Origin: Pseudoalteromonas shioyasakiensis
GTDB lineage: Bacteria; Pseudomonadota; Gammaproteobacteria; Enterobacterales; Alteromonadaceae
Direction: 5' to 3'
Assembly: GCF_019134595.1 (NCBI RefSeq)
Contig: NZ_CP077770.1
Coordinates: 2,724,501-2,788,500 of the forward strand
Length of the DNA: 64,000 nt
A program made the position numbers and the translations under genes. Of the stretch, positions 18,456 to 27,425 are shown piece by piece (within the stretch, counting starts at the first letter, position 1; each line of letters starts with the position of its first letter). Under the pieces are notes generated by a model, which was given only the letters and a program-made list of their open reading frames with translations, ran no database searches and was not told where the DNA came from.

Positions 18456-19730
18456 TTAGGCAACAGAAAGAAAATTTAAGAATGCCTGAGCTCTTGCATT
18501 ATGGATATTTGGTACCCTTCGAACATTAATAAAACTAGCAACTTCAGCATTATTCCAATGATACAAACCCGTTAAACATCCAAAAAAATGCCTATAATCA
18601 ACGTGGTACTCACTTCTAGGTTCTAGTCCTTCATACTGTTCAAGTAGCTCAACCTCCGAGTACTTATTACAGTTTAGCGCTAAGGTTAGTACTTTTTTGT
18701 CGTTAATATGGATATGAAATACAAAAAAATAATCTTCCGCGAGTTCTGATTTTGCTCTTGCCTTAACTAAACTTTCAAAAAGTAACTTTCGAAATTTAAT
18801 TTTCTCTATTGGTACATAAATTTCGTTTTCATAATCAAGTTTTTTATCTTTTAACTCTGCTTTACGAGCTTCATAATCTTGGTGGGAGTATAGTTGCTCC
18901 CTTTGAGCTGAAATGTGACCCGATGCTAAATCTATTTCTCCATTACCATGATCTGCAAGAACAATCGCTTTAGAATCAAATGATTTCACTTCAAATGCAT
19001 CCGCGACTCCTCTAAAGTCATTTAATTCTGTAAGCTTTCCTGCAAGCATGTACTTACCTGCAAATGGTAAATGATATGTTGAATCAAAATGCTCTGTGTA
19101 GCTTATATATCTCTTAAAGAATTGCTGCTTTTTTAATTCGGCTTTAATTAGTAGCTCTGGATCGGATAATTCATAATATGTTTGGGGAAATGGTCCAGCT
19201 CCAGTGTATCCTAAAGCCAGTAAATCAAGCTTATCACAATATTGATTAATTATAGTTTTAAGCTCATAAACATGTTTTGGGCTTTCAATACAATCGTTTA
19301 AGTTTAGTAAATTTTTATCTTTGTAATTAACAAAAAGTGCTGAATCTATATCAGAGTCTGAGCCATGTACATTCGGTATGATATGAATATTGGTATCACC
19401 ATATTTGATTTCATTGACTTCCGTTACACGAATCCCGTCAGCTTTCGCTTTATGATAAAGGTAATTTTTCTCAAAACTAGGAATTAAAACGGGTTTTTCA
19501 CCATATCTTTCAAATAATTTTTTTATAAATATTGGATCATAATGGTCAGGATGAATGTGAGAAATATAAATTACATCAGGCTCCTTTATCACAGAAAGAG
19601 GCTCTTTCAATTCAGGAAACTGGTACCATGCTCCATCGTAGGCGCCTGGAGTAAACCATGGGTCTGTTAATATTCTGATGTCTGGCGTTTCGATCTCAAT
19701 ACAAGCACTGTAGATATACCTCACTTTCAT
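18456..19730 (-). CDS. CMAH-like metallo-beta-lactamase-fold hydrolase (no Rieske domain)
   Basis: This 424-residue protein has an MBL-fold metal site: HIHPDH at residues 58-63, a further His at 122, and Asp146 in NLNDC. Its wording resembles the C-terminal part of CMP-N-acetylneuraminate hydroxylase (CMAH) more than generic UlaG-type hydrolases. Matching segments are ILTDPWFTPGAYDGAWYQ, DVIYISHIHPDH, GYTGAGPFPQTYYE and LPFAGKY, in the same order. CMAH normally starts with a Rieske iron-sulfur domain, and none is present here. The gene lies beside a nonulosonic-acid cluster and downstream of a flagellin, so a role in sugar-nucleotide or glycan modification is plausible but unproven. The start at 19730 has the strong ribosome site AAGGAAAG, which is inside a hairpin. 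Confidence 0.75.
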   Translation of the reverse strand: MKVRYIYSACIEIETPDIRILTDPWFTPGAYDGAWYQFPELKEPLSVIKEPDVIYISHIHPDHYDPIFIKKLFERYGEKPVLIPSFEKNYLYHKAKADGIRVTEVNEIKYGDTNIHIIPNVHGSDSDIDSALFVNYKDKNLLNLNDCIESPKHVYELKTIINQYCDKLDLLALGYTGAGPFPQTYYELSDPELLIKAELKKQQFFKRYISYTEHFDSTYHLPFAGKYMLAGKLTELNDFRGVADAFEVKSFDSKAIVLADHGNGEIDLASGHISAQREQLYSHQDYEARKAELKDKKLDYENEIYVPIEKIKFRKLLFESLVKARAKSELAEDYFFVFHIHINDKKVLTLALNCNKYSEVELLEQYEGLEPRSEYHVDYRHFFGCLTGLYHWNNAEVASFINVRRVPNIHNARAQAFLNFLSVA

Positions 19731-19766
19731 ACTCTTTCCTTAAATATTTCTATGAAAGGAAAGAGT
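19731..19766 (-). promoter_or_regulatory. Hairpin that pairs the ribosome-binding site of the CMAH-like gene
   Basis: An 11-bp inverted repeat (arms 19731-19741 and 19756-19766, ACTCTTTCCTT type, 14-base loop) fills the gap between the small flagellin and the MBL gene. On the transcript the 3' arm contains AAGGAAAGAGT immediately before the ATG, so the Shine-Dalgarno would be base-paired. There is no T-run after it, so it looks like a translation control element rather than a terminator. Confidence 0.6.
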
Positions 19767-19782
19767 TTACAACAAAAAAGTA

Positions 19783-20568
19783 TTAAAGCAGACCTAAAAT
19801 AGATTCGGCTGAACGATTTGCCTGACCACGTAAGGCAATCGATGCTTGCGATAGAATATCATTAGCTACTTGATCAGACACAGCTTTTGCATAGTCAGTA
19901 TCTTCTATTCGGCTTTGGCTCGCAGCAATGTTCTCTCGCTGGTTACCTAAACCTTTTATAGTACTCGCCAAGGTATTTTGAAAAGCGCCTAGCTCAGCTC
20001 TTTGGGTGTTAATTTCCTCAGCTGCTTGATCGCTAATATCAATGGCAGCTTGAGCACCTGCTTGGGTAGAAATATCGATCCCCGCAATAACTGAAGCAAT
20101 ACTACCATCAGATGGCGTAACTGATTGAGTGGTGTTGGCATCAGGACCAACTTGAAACGACACTTGCTCACCATCAAATAAAGGCTTACCACCGAATGTG
20201 GCATTTTCGAATGTTTCTGAAATTTGCGTTTGCAATTGCGACACTTCTTCTTGTAATGCTGCTCTGTCATTATCTGTGAGCGCACCATTACCCGCTTGAA
20301 TAGATAGCTCTCGAATGCGAGAAACGGCATCATTTACACCAGATAGATTTGACTCAGTTACTTGCGAGTAAGAAATGCCATCGTACGCATTATTAATTGC
20401 TTGACTGTAGCCATCTTGCTGCGATGTTAATCTATCAATAATTTGCAATGCAGCGGCATCATCTGCCGCTGAATTTACTTTTTTACCTGATGCTAGTTGC
20501 TCAGCAAGCTTATTACTCGTTTGCTGAGTTTGGTTTAAAAACCCAGTATTGGGTGATTGAATTTTCAT
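19783..20568 (-). CDS. Divergent small flagellin
   Basis: The product (261 residues from the ATG at 20568) has both conserved flagellin ends. The N-terminal D0/D1 region has [20 protein letters not shown] and ISYSQVTESNL, and the C-terminal region has RENIAASQSRIEDTDYAKAV and ends ILGLL. The central variable region is short. It is clearly more distant from the three polar flagellins at 43-47 kb than they are from one another. A TTG at 20583 would add five residues, but GGAGG lies there as the ribosome site for the ATG. It sits apart from the main flagellin cluster and upstream of the CMAH-like gene. It could be a minor filament subunit or a lateral-type flagellin. Confidence 0.88.
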   Translation of the reverse strand: MKIQSPNTGFLNQTQQTSNKLAEQLASGKKVNSAADDAAALQIIDRLTSQQDGYSQAINNAYDGISYSQVTESNLSGVNDAVSRIRELSIQAGNGALTDNDRAALQEEVSQLQTQISETFENATFGGKPLFDGEQVSFQVGPDANTTQSVTPSDGSIASVIAGIDISTQAGAQAAIDISDQAAEEINTQRAELGAFQNTLASTIKGLGNQRENIAASQSRIEDTDYAKAVSDQVANDILSQASIALRGQANRSAESILGLL

Positions 20569-20596
20569 GGCGGCCTCCGACAAACCGATTGCTTAA

Positions 20597-20602
20597 ATTA
20601 TA
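20597..20602 (-). promoter_or_regulatory. Candidate -10 box for the small flagellin gene
   Basis: A perfect TATAAT lies about 30 bases upstream of the ATG on the minus strand. The -35 region is poor, and neither a sigma-28 (TAAA-N15-GCCGATAA) nor a GG-N10-GC element occurs upstream. Expression may therefore be independent of the flagellar cascade. Confidence 0.35.
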
Positions 20603-20653
20603 GCTTAATTTGCCAAATTTTGTACTTTGTACCATGGTTTAGATAAATTAACT

Positions 20654-20668
20654 TGGCATCTGACTTGC
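20654..20668 (+). promoter_or_regulatory. Sigma-54 promoter of pseBC
   Basis: The plus strand reads TGGCATCTGACTTGC with exact GG-N10-GC spacing and a TTGC -12 box, 109 bases upstream of the pseB ATG. A small hairpin (GAGAATT/AATTCTC, 20697-20717) would lie in the leader. Confidence 0.75.
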
Positions 20669-20698
20669 TAGTGTATTAGTTAATAGTTAAATTACTGA

Positions 20699-21778
<1,080 letters not shown>

Positions 21779-21786
21779 TACTTCTC

Positions 21787-22962
21787 ATGACGAATAAGCT
21801 AATTCCCTACGGTAAGCAAAGTATTTCGCAAGAAGATATCAATGCTGTAATTGATGTCTTGAAATCTGAGTGGTTAACACAAGGCCCTAAAGTACCCGCG
21901 TTTGAGAGTGCCATTGCTGAATATTGCGGTGCTAAACATGCCTGTGCTACTAACAGTGCTACTTCAGCCTTACATATTGCTTGCCTTGCTTTAGGTGTAG
22001 GTATTGGTGACATCGTATGGACATCACCAATCTCCTTTGCCGCCTCGAGTAACTGCGCACTGTATTGTGGCGCAAGTGTCGATTTTGTTGATATCGACCT
22101 TGAAACAGGCAATATGTCTGTTGTTGCCCTTAAAGAAAAACTAACGATAGCCAAACAAAACCAGCGACTCCCTAAAGTTGTGATCCCAGTTCATTTAGCA
22201 GGCCAGTCATGCGATATGACAGCAATCAATGAACTTGCCAAAGAATATGGTTTTAAGGTGATTGAAGATGCCTCTCATGCTATAGGCGCCAAGTATAAAG
22301 GCAACCCTGTTGGCAGTTGTGATTACTCTGACATCACTGTTTTTAGCTTTCATCCAGTTAAGATAATCACATCTGCTGAAGGTGGCATGGCGGTTACCAA
22401 CTGTGAAGCGCTTGACAAAAAGATGAAACGCTTACGTAGTCATGGCATTACAAACCACCCTGATGAAATGACGGAGCCAAGTCACGGCCCTTGGTATTAT
22501 CAACAAATTGAACTTGGTTTTAACTATAGAATGACCGAATTGCAAGCTGCATTAGGGCTTAGCCAGTTAAAACAATTAGATAACTTTATTTCTGTTCGGA
22601 ACAAAATAGCTGAAGATTTTGATAAGTATTTTACTAGCCAAGGGCTTGAGCCGTTGAAACAAAAGTCAGAGAGTTATAGCAGTTATCACTTATATATCTT
22701 GAAAATCAACTTTACGACCCAGCAACAACAAGCTCAGATGGTAACACGGCTAAGAGAACAAGGTGTTCAAGCTCACCTTCACTACATTCCGATTTTTTTA
22801 CAGCCTTACTACCAAGAACTTGGGTTTAATAAGTGTGACTTCTCGCAAAGCATGCAGTATTACCAACAAGCAATGACAATTCCATTGCATCCATCTTTGT
22901 CATCACAAGACATTGAATATATTAAGCAGACAGTGCTCAAAACCCATCAGCAATTAATTTGA
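21787..22962 (+). CDS. pseC: UDP-4-amino-4,6-dideoxy-N-acetyl-altrosamine transaminase PseC
   Basis: PseC is the PLP-dependent aminotransferase that converts the PseB product to the 4-amino sugar. The 391-residue product belongs to the DegT/DnrJ/EryC1 family, with the PLP lysine Lys192 in FSFHPVKIITSAEGGM, the start KLIPYGKQSISQEDINAVID, and YRMTELQAALGLSQLKQLD. It is co-transcribed with pseB. Its stop codon overlaps the convergent LuxC-like gene by 9 bases, leaving no room for an intergenic terminator. Confidence 0.94.
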   Translation: MTNKLIPYGKQSISQEDINAVIDVLKSEWLTQGPKVPAFESAIAEYCGAKHACATNSATSALHIACLALGVGIGDIVWTSPISFAASSNCALYCGASVDFVDIDLETGNMSVVALKEKLTIAKQNQRLPKVVIPVHLAGQSCDMTAINELAKEYGFKVIEDASHAIGAKYKGNPVGSCDYSDITVFSFHPVKIITSAEGGMAVTNCEALDKKMKRLRSHGITNHPDEMTEPSHGPWYYQQIELGFNYRMTELQAALGLSQLKQLDNFISVRNKIAEDFDKYFTSQGLEPLKQKSESYSSYHLYILKINFTTQQQQAQMVTRLREQGVQAHLHYIPIFLQPYYQELGFNKCDFSQSMQYYQQAMTIPLHPSLSSQDIEYIKQTVLKTHQQLI

Positions 22963-24087
22963 AAACGCCATTAATAGATTTTCGCCATCCCATAGGTAAT
23001 TGAACGTTAACGCTGAACCGAGAGGTGTTATTCTAAGCGCTTGGGAAGATAACTTTTCAAGTTCTGAAGTGGTTAAGCCATAACAAGAGACTGTTTGCAG
23101 TTTTGCATGTGTTGTAAAATCAAAATTGTCCAGTTCAAAGCTTAATATAAGCCCATCACCTTTGTGATCAGCTAAAATTGCTAAATCAAACGGGGCAGCT
23201 TCACAAATTAAACCCGCAACAGATTTATAAGTGTTTTCGACACTAAATTGATGAATCAGTAATAATCGCTGAAAGTTATATAAACGATTATATTGAGCGG
23301 TTTGTGAAAATGCTTCGTCACTGTGCTGCACTTTATCCTTTAAAGACTGCCAGAATAACGCTTGTAAGGATTTGCTTGTTTTATGCCATAAAACCGCTTT
23401 TATAGAAGAGCAAGCTTGTTGTGAGAAAGGTACATAATCACGTGTAAAGCGTATAGCAGCATCTTCCATTTCAGCTTCACTTTCAAGGTGTAACACGGCA
23501 ATGGAGAAGCGATCTGGAAAGCAAATCTGGTTAGTTACGGGTGATTGCTGGTTAATTTTAGCAATTGCGTCATCACCGCCCCAAATTACCCGCATATCGC
23601 ATAGTTCACTAAAATACCGTGTTAGCTCTTCAGCTGAACTTGGATAAGAAACAATACAAATTAAAGCATGTAATACTGATTGAGGGCGCTGACTTAAAAA
23701 ACGCTTTAGAGAATCAATTAGCTTATATGCTTCATCCCCACTTCGATCACTAATGCGCACTATGTTGCTGTTACCACACAGAATACTAAGGATTAAGCTG
23801 TAAAAATAAACGGTATCAACATTTGCTGGGGTAATATGAAAGATAAGCCCTTTCGGTGATGAGTGAGCAAAACTTTTAAAATCGCTCTTCATTGCCAATA
23901 CGTTACTTTTACGGCACCAAAAGCCCAACGCCGAATGAGCATTAGAGTGCTGTGCTTTTAAAAGAAAAGTTGAAAAAGCAGTTATTTCATTTATGACATC
24001 ATCACTAAATGCGGTGTCTAAACAGCTCAAGTTAGCCGGGTTACTAAATAAAAACTCTACTTGAGGATCATCAACTAAAGGTATCAC
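22954..24087 (-). CDS. LuxC-like acyl-CoA/acyl-protein reductase
   Basis: The LuxC family reduces activated acyl groups to aldehydes with NADPH. The 377-residue protein contains the hallmark nucleophile motif FSQQACSS with Cys226. It also has a cofactor-region pattern typical of the family (KGLIFHITPANVDTVYFYSL, GNSNIVRISDRSGDEAYKLI, VIWGGDDAI). LuxC of luminous bacteria is about 480 residues, so this is a shorter, divergent member. It is last in the minus-strand operon and overlaps the LuxE-like gene by 17 bases. No luxA or luxB accompanies it; in this setting it probably handles a small acyl group destined for the flagellin sugar. That role is inference. Confidence 0.82.
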   Translation of the reverse strand: MIPLVDDPQVEFLFSNPANLSCLDTAFSDDVINEITAFSTFLLKAQHSNAHSALGFWCRKSNVLAMKSDFKSFAHSSPKGLIFHITPANVDTVYFYSLILSILCGNSNIVRISDRSGDEAYKLIDSLKRFLSQRPQSVLHALICIVSYPSSAEELTRYFSELCDMRVIWGGDDAIAKINQQSPVTNQICFPDRFSIAVLHLESEAEMEDAAIRFTRDYVPFSQQACSSIKAVLWHKTSKSLQALFWQSLKDKVQHSDEAFSQTAQYNRLYNFQRLLLIHQFSVENTYKSVAGLICEAAPFDLAILADHKGDGLILSFELDNFDFTTHAKLQTVSCYGLTTSELEKLSSQALRITPLGSALTFNYLWDGENLLMAFSN

Positions 24088-25114
24088 TGCAACCCCTCAC
24101 CTGTGACTTCGCCAAACGGCCAAGCACTGAAAAATATTTACCTAAGCGACCACAAGCACAATCATCTTCACCATGGATCACTCCTAAATCCTCGGTCAAT
24201 AATCGATGACCAGGGTAACTCTTTGGCAAAACCGAATTAAGAAGAATCACGCCCGCTTGATTGTTACCAAGCGGCTCAGCGGTAGCTGCATCAACAACAG
24301 TTATATCTGACCAAACAGGTGCGTGTAAATGACCATGTTCACACTCAATATAAATGGTACCAGTTTGTTCAACCATACCGTAATAATCATGCACGCTAAT
24401 AGCACCAAGAGATTGAGCTATTTGCTGCTTAAACACATCATTGCTTACCGCTGATTGCTGCATTTTTTTCCAGCCACCACCATGAAGTAGCATGCCTTTT
24501 GAAAACGAATAGCGTTTCCCCATTTGCACCAGCTGTTGAATAAACTGCTGCCAAACAATAAAAGTAAAGCCAAACATAAAAACTGGGGTGTCTTTATACT
24601 TCTCAAAAAATTGCTCAATGACTTCAATATTTAATGTCATGTCATCGTTTAATGCAAAATGTGGATCGCGGCCAAAAAACAACATGCCTTGAATACCAGC
24701 TGCGCGGGCGGACATACCAGCTTTCTTTTGTATGGTTGCCTTTGCATCAATAACAAGCATTGGAAGCCGTTGCTTCCCTAGCCAATGCTGTAAGGCTTTC
24801 GTTAAAATTCGGCTTTGTAACTGCGCAGTTTCAGAATCTAACGTTATTTTAGAGGTAGGTCCTTGCGTGCCTGATGAGGTTAGCAAACGATGCTGATCCT
24901 CGGCTGTAATACTGGTTAACAAAAACTCTTTAAATAATGGTACTGTCAAAGGAGATACTTGCTCACAGCCTTGTTGCAAGCGCTGATACAAGGCACAGTG
25001 CTGAAGATGGTAGTTATCTAAAAAGCTTAATTGCGATGCAAGAAACGCCTGCTTTTGCGCTTTGTTTAAGCCATAAATTGGCAACTCGAGGAGTTGCTCA
25101 TTGCTTAAGTGCAT
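24071..25114 (-). CDS. LuxE-like acyl-protein synthetase
   Basis: LuxE proteins activate a carboxylic acid with ATP and pass the acyl group through a C-terminal cysteine to LuxC. The 347-residue product has an adenylate-forming-type loop (LLTSSGTQGPTSKITLD, about residues 79-95), a GGGWKK segment, and VHDYYGMVEQTGTIY. A cysteine near the C-terminus (Cys342 in RGCSD) is at the location of the LuxE acyl-carrying cysteine. It overlaps the flanking ligase and LuxC-like genes by 17 bases on each side, so the three are likely made stoichiometrically. The substrate is unknown. Confidence 0.82.
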   Translation of the reverse strand: MHLSNEQLLELPIYGLNKAQKQAFLASQLSFLDNYHLQHCALYQRLQQGCEQVSPLTVPLFKEFLLTSITAEDQHRLLTSSGTQGPTSKITLDSETAQLQSRILTKALQHWLGKQRLPMLVIDAKATIQKKAGMSARAAGIQGMLFFGRDPHFALNDDMTLNIEVIEQFFEKYKDTPVFMFGFTFIVWQQFIQQLVQMGKRYSFSKGMLLHGGGWKKMQQSAVSNDVFKQQIAQSLGAISVHDYYGMVEQTGTIYIECEHGHLHAPVWSDITVVDAATAEPLGNNQAGVILLNSVLPKSYPGHRLLTEDLGVIHGEDDCACGRLGKYFSVLGRLAKSQVRGCSDTFS

Positions 25115-26444
25115 TATAGTCCACCTTAGAGTTACTTAGTCTTGGGATCGCTTCGAGCACGACTGTTTGTATTAAACGACTATGGCACTTAAGCTTAGCG
25201 GCTAATTGTTTTATTACTTCCGCTTCGATAGGTTGCTCTGAGTAAACAACTATTTCATCTTCACTACCAACACAGACCACTTCAAATTGGCACAAAGCGT
25301 CGAGCCACGATTGCAATTCATCAAGATTAATCCGACGCCCAGCTATTTTACAGATGCGCTTAGAGCGCCCGACAATTTGATATAAACCCGATGGCGATTG
25401 TATTGCAATATCGCCGGTATGGAGCAAAGAAATATCTTCGAAATAGCCCAGCTCTGCCAGTGTTTCACTATAACCGCCAAATATATTGCCACCACGAACA
25501 CACAGCTCACCTTGGCTATCAAACTGCTCAACTCGTTCACCTTCTGAGTCAAGAAGCTGTAGCTCAACACCGGGGATCTCTTTACCAATAAAACCAATTT
25601 GACGACTAAAATACTCTGCGGGTAAATAGGCTATGCGCGCTGTTGCTTCGGTTTGACCATACATAACAAAAAAATCAATGTCATTGTTGTGCGTGTAATC
25701 ACTTAATAATTGCCAATCACGTGCGAGTAACTTACCACCAGCTTGTGCCATATAACGAACATTGCCAAGTGGCATTTTTTCAAGGCCCAATCTATTAAGT
25801 AATTGATAACTCAGTGGTACACCATAAAAGCTGGTCACCTTATAGTGCTCAAAATTATGCCAAAAATCAGCCGACATAGGGCTATCTGATTGAAACACAA
25901 TACTCGCTCCCATTGCTAAATGGGTATGCAAAATAGACAAACCAAACGAGTAGGATAACGGTAAAAAGGTCATTACCACATCATCTTTAAGTATCGGTAA
26001 AAACTGATTTATTGAAGCGCAGTTTGCAGCCAAATTAGCTTTACTTAACTTTACCAACTTAGGGGAGCCTGTTGAACCACTAGTTGATAGTAACAAACAT
26101 AGTTCATCAGCTAATTGATGTGTGTAATCACTTAATGAGTGAATTTTATTTCCTTCAATAAGCAGATTAACTTGATAGTGCTCTAGTAGCTCATTTATGT
26201 CGTTTTCAGCGAGGCCTGCATCAACTAATAACACAACATGAGATTGTCTAAGAGCTGCTAAGTAAAAAATGACAAAGTCGAGAGTTGATTGCGCGACTAA
26301 AGCAATTAAACAGCGCTCAGATGGCAATGCGTTTACGGCCTGCTGCACTTGAGCTTCTAGCTCATTGTAATCTATGCAATGGTCTTTGTAATAAAGCTTT
26401 GCCTCAGGGTTTTTATTTTCTAATTGCCAAAACTCACCATGCAT
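25098..26444 (-). CDS. AMP-forming acyl ligase (ANL superfamily)
   Basis: This 448-residue enzyme has the ANL core motifs: P-loop TSGSTGSPK at 121-129, YGQTEATARIAYLP, GELCVRGGNIFGGY, HTGDIA and GRSKRICKIAGRRINLDE. An A10-type catalytic lysine (Lys440 in RLSNSKVDY) completes the set. It is slightly short for the family (usually 500-560). Given the dedicated carrier protein encoded in the same operon, the likely reaction is adenylation of a carboxylic acid and loading onto that carrier, as DltA or FadD-like enzymes do. The acid is not predictable from sequence by eye. It follows the SDR gene by one base. Confidence 0.85.
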   Translation of the reverse strand: MHGEFWQLENKNPEAKLYYKDHCIDYNELEAQVQQAVNALPSERCLIALVAQSTLDFVIFYLAALRQSHVVLLVDAGLAENDINELLEHYQVNLLIEGNKIHSLSDYTHQLADELCLLLSTSGSTGSPKLVKLSKANLAANCASINQFLPILKDDVVMTFLPLSYSFGLSILHTHLAMGASIVFQSDSPMSADFWHNFEHYKVTSFYGVPLSYQLLNRLGLEKMPLGNVRYMAQAGGKLLARDWQLLSDYTHNNDIDFFVMYGQTEATARIAYLPAEYFSRQIGFIGKEIPGVELQLLDSEGERVEQFDSQGELCVRGGNIFGGYSETLAELGYFEDISLLHTGDIAIQSPSGLYQIVGRSKRICKIAGRRINLDELQSWLDALCQFEVVCVGSEDEIVVYSEQPIEAEVIKQLAAKLKCHSRLIQTVVLEAIPRLSNSKVDYNALKQ

Positions 26445-26445
26445 A

Positions 26446-27204
26446 TTACAACCTTAAACCACCATCAACAGCGATATTTTGTGCTGTAATATAGCGACTT
26501 TCATCAGCTAATAAAAAACGAACTAAATTAGCGACTTCGCTTGCCGCGCCTAAGCGTTTTAGTGCTGACTTTTCAGCTAGTTGCTGCTTTTTTTCATCAT
26601 CGTAGTGAGCAAGCAAAGGAGTGTCTATTACGCCCGGGCTTACACAGTTAACACGAATATTAAATGTACCAAGCTCTTGGGCAAGACTTTTAACCAATCC
26701 GCTCATCGCTGATTTCATACTTGCATAAACAACTTGCCCACTGCTTCCTTGTTCAGCCACAACAGAGCTTACCAGGACTAAACTGCCCTGTTTCGCTCTA
26801 AGCATCATTTTACTGGCGCTTTGACAAAGCATTAGTGCAGATTTTAAATGGACAGCGTATTGCTCATCAATTTGCTCTTCTCGTACCATCATCAATGGCG
26901 CTTCAAGCATACTTCCCGCGCAATGGACAAGCCCTGACAATGAACATTTTTGTTGCTGCAAATAAGCAAATATTTTCTTTATTTCAGCAGGAATAGACGT
27001 GTCAGCAACAAAAACAACAACATCTGCATCTGGATAATCCGCTTTAAGCGCTTGCTGCGCTGCTTGTAAACGTTGTTCGTCCCGCGCTACCAATAATAGT
27101 TTTGAGTCATCCTCTAGCAGTCGCTTTGCCACCGCAAAGCCAATACCGCTGCTACCACCAGTGATCAATACTCGGCTGCTATTACTCGTCAAATGACACC
27201 CCAT
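26446..27204 (-). CDS. Short-chain dehydrogenase/reductase (FabG-like)
   Basis: A 252-residue classical SDR: cofactor loop TGGSSGIG at 15-22, catalytic Ser146/Ser147, Tyr160 and Lys164 in YASMK, CVSPGVIDTP, and the C-terminal ITAQNIAVDGG typical of FabG. Sitting directly between a carrier-protein gene (overlap 23 bases) and an acyl ligase, it probably reduces a keto group on a carrier-bound acyl chain. A TTG at 27192 would remove the overlap-encoded leader (MGCHL); the ATG is kept but the start is not certain. Confidence 0.88.
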   Translation of the reverse strand: MGCHLTSNSSRVLITGGSSGIGFAVAKRLLEDDSKLLLVARDEQRLQAAQQALKADYPDADVVVFVADTSIPAEIKKIFAYLQQQKCSLSGLVHCAGSMLEAPLMMVREEQIDEQYAVHLKSALMLCQSASKMMLRAKQGSLVLVSSVVAEQGSSGQVVYASMKSAMSGLVKSLAQELGTFNIRVNCVSPGVIDTPLLAHYDDEKKQQLAEKSALKRLGAASEVANLVRFLLADESRYITAQNIAVDGGLRL

Positions 27205-27424
27205 ATTTTGATAGAATTTGTTTGGCTTTTAAAAACGAACTCATATCAATAATATCATCCGTATCAAGCATAATATCAAATTGCGCTTCTAATTCTGCCA
27301 CCAGCATCATATGGCTCATAGAGTCCCATTTGGGATGCTCTGAATAGCTTAACTGGTCACATACTTCGTCTTGTTCGATTTCTAATACGCTAACAAACGC
27401 ATCTGTCAGTTTATTAAGTGACAC
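27182..27424 (-). CDS. Acyl carrier protein of the glycan acyl module
   Basis: An 80-residue acidic protein with the phosphopantetheine attachment site at Ser35 in KWDSMSHMMLVAELE, and a helix pattern ending FLKAKQILSKYGV. It uses a GTG start preceded by GAGGT, 2 bases after the GNAT stop. It is not a housekeeping AcpP: it lacks the usual DSLD signature and is bound to a specialised operon. Confidence 0.87.
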   Translation of the reverse strand: MSLNKLTDAFVSVLEIEQDEVCDQLSYSEHPKWDSMSHMMLVAELEAQFDIMLDTDDIIDMSSFLKAKQILSKYGVSFDE

Positions 27425-27425
27425 A

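Noticed and set aside
22954..26444. A bioluminescence (lux) operon
   Set aside because: LuxC-like and LuxE-like genes are present, but there is no luciferase luxA/luxB and no thioesterase luxD. The genes are embedded with an ACP and NulO enzymes, so light production is not supported.
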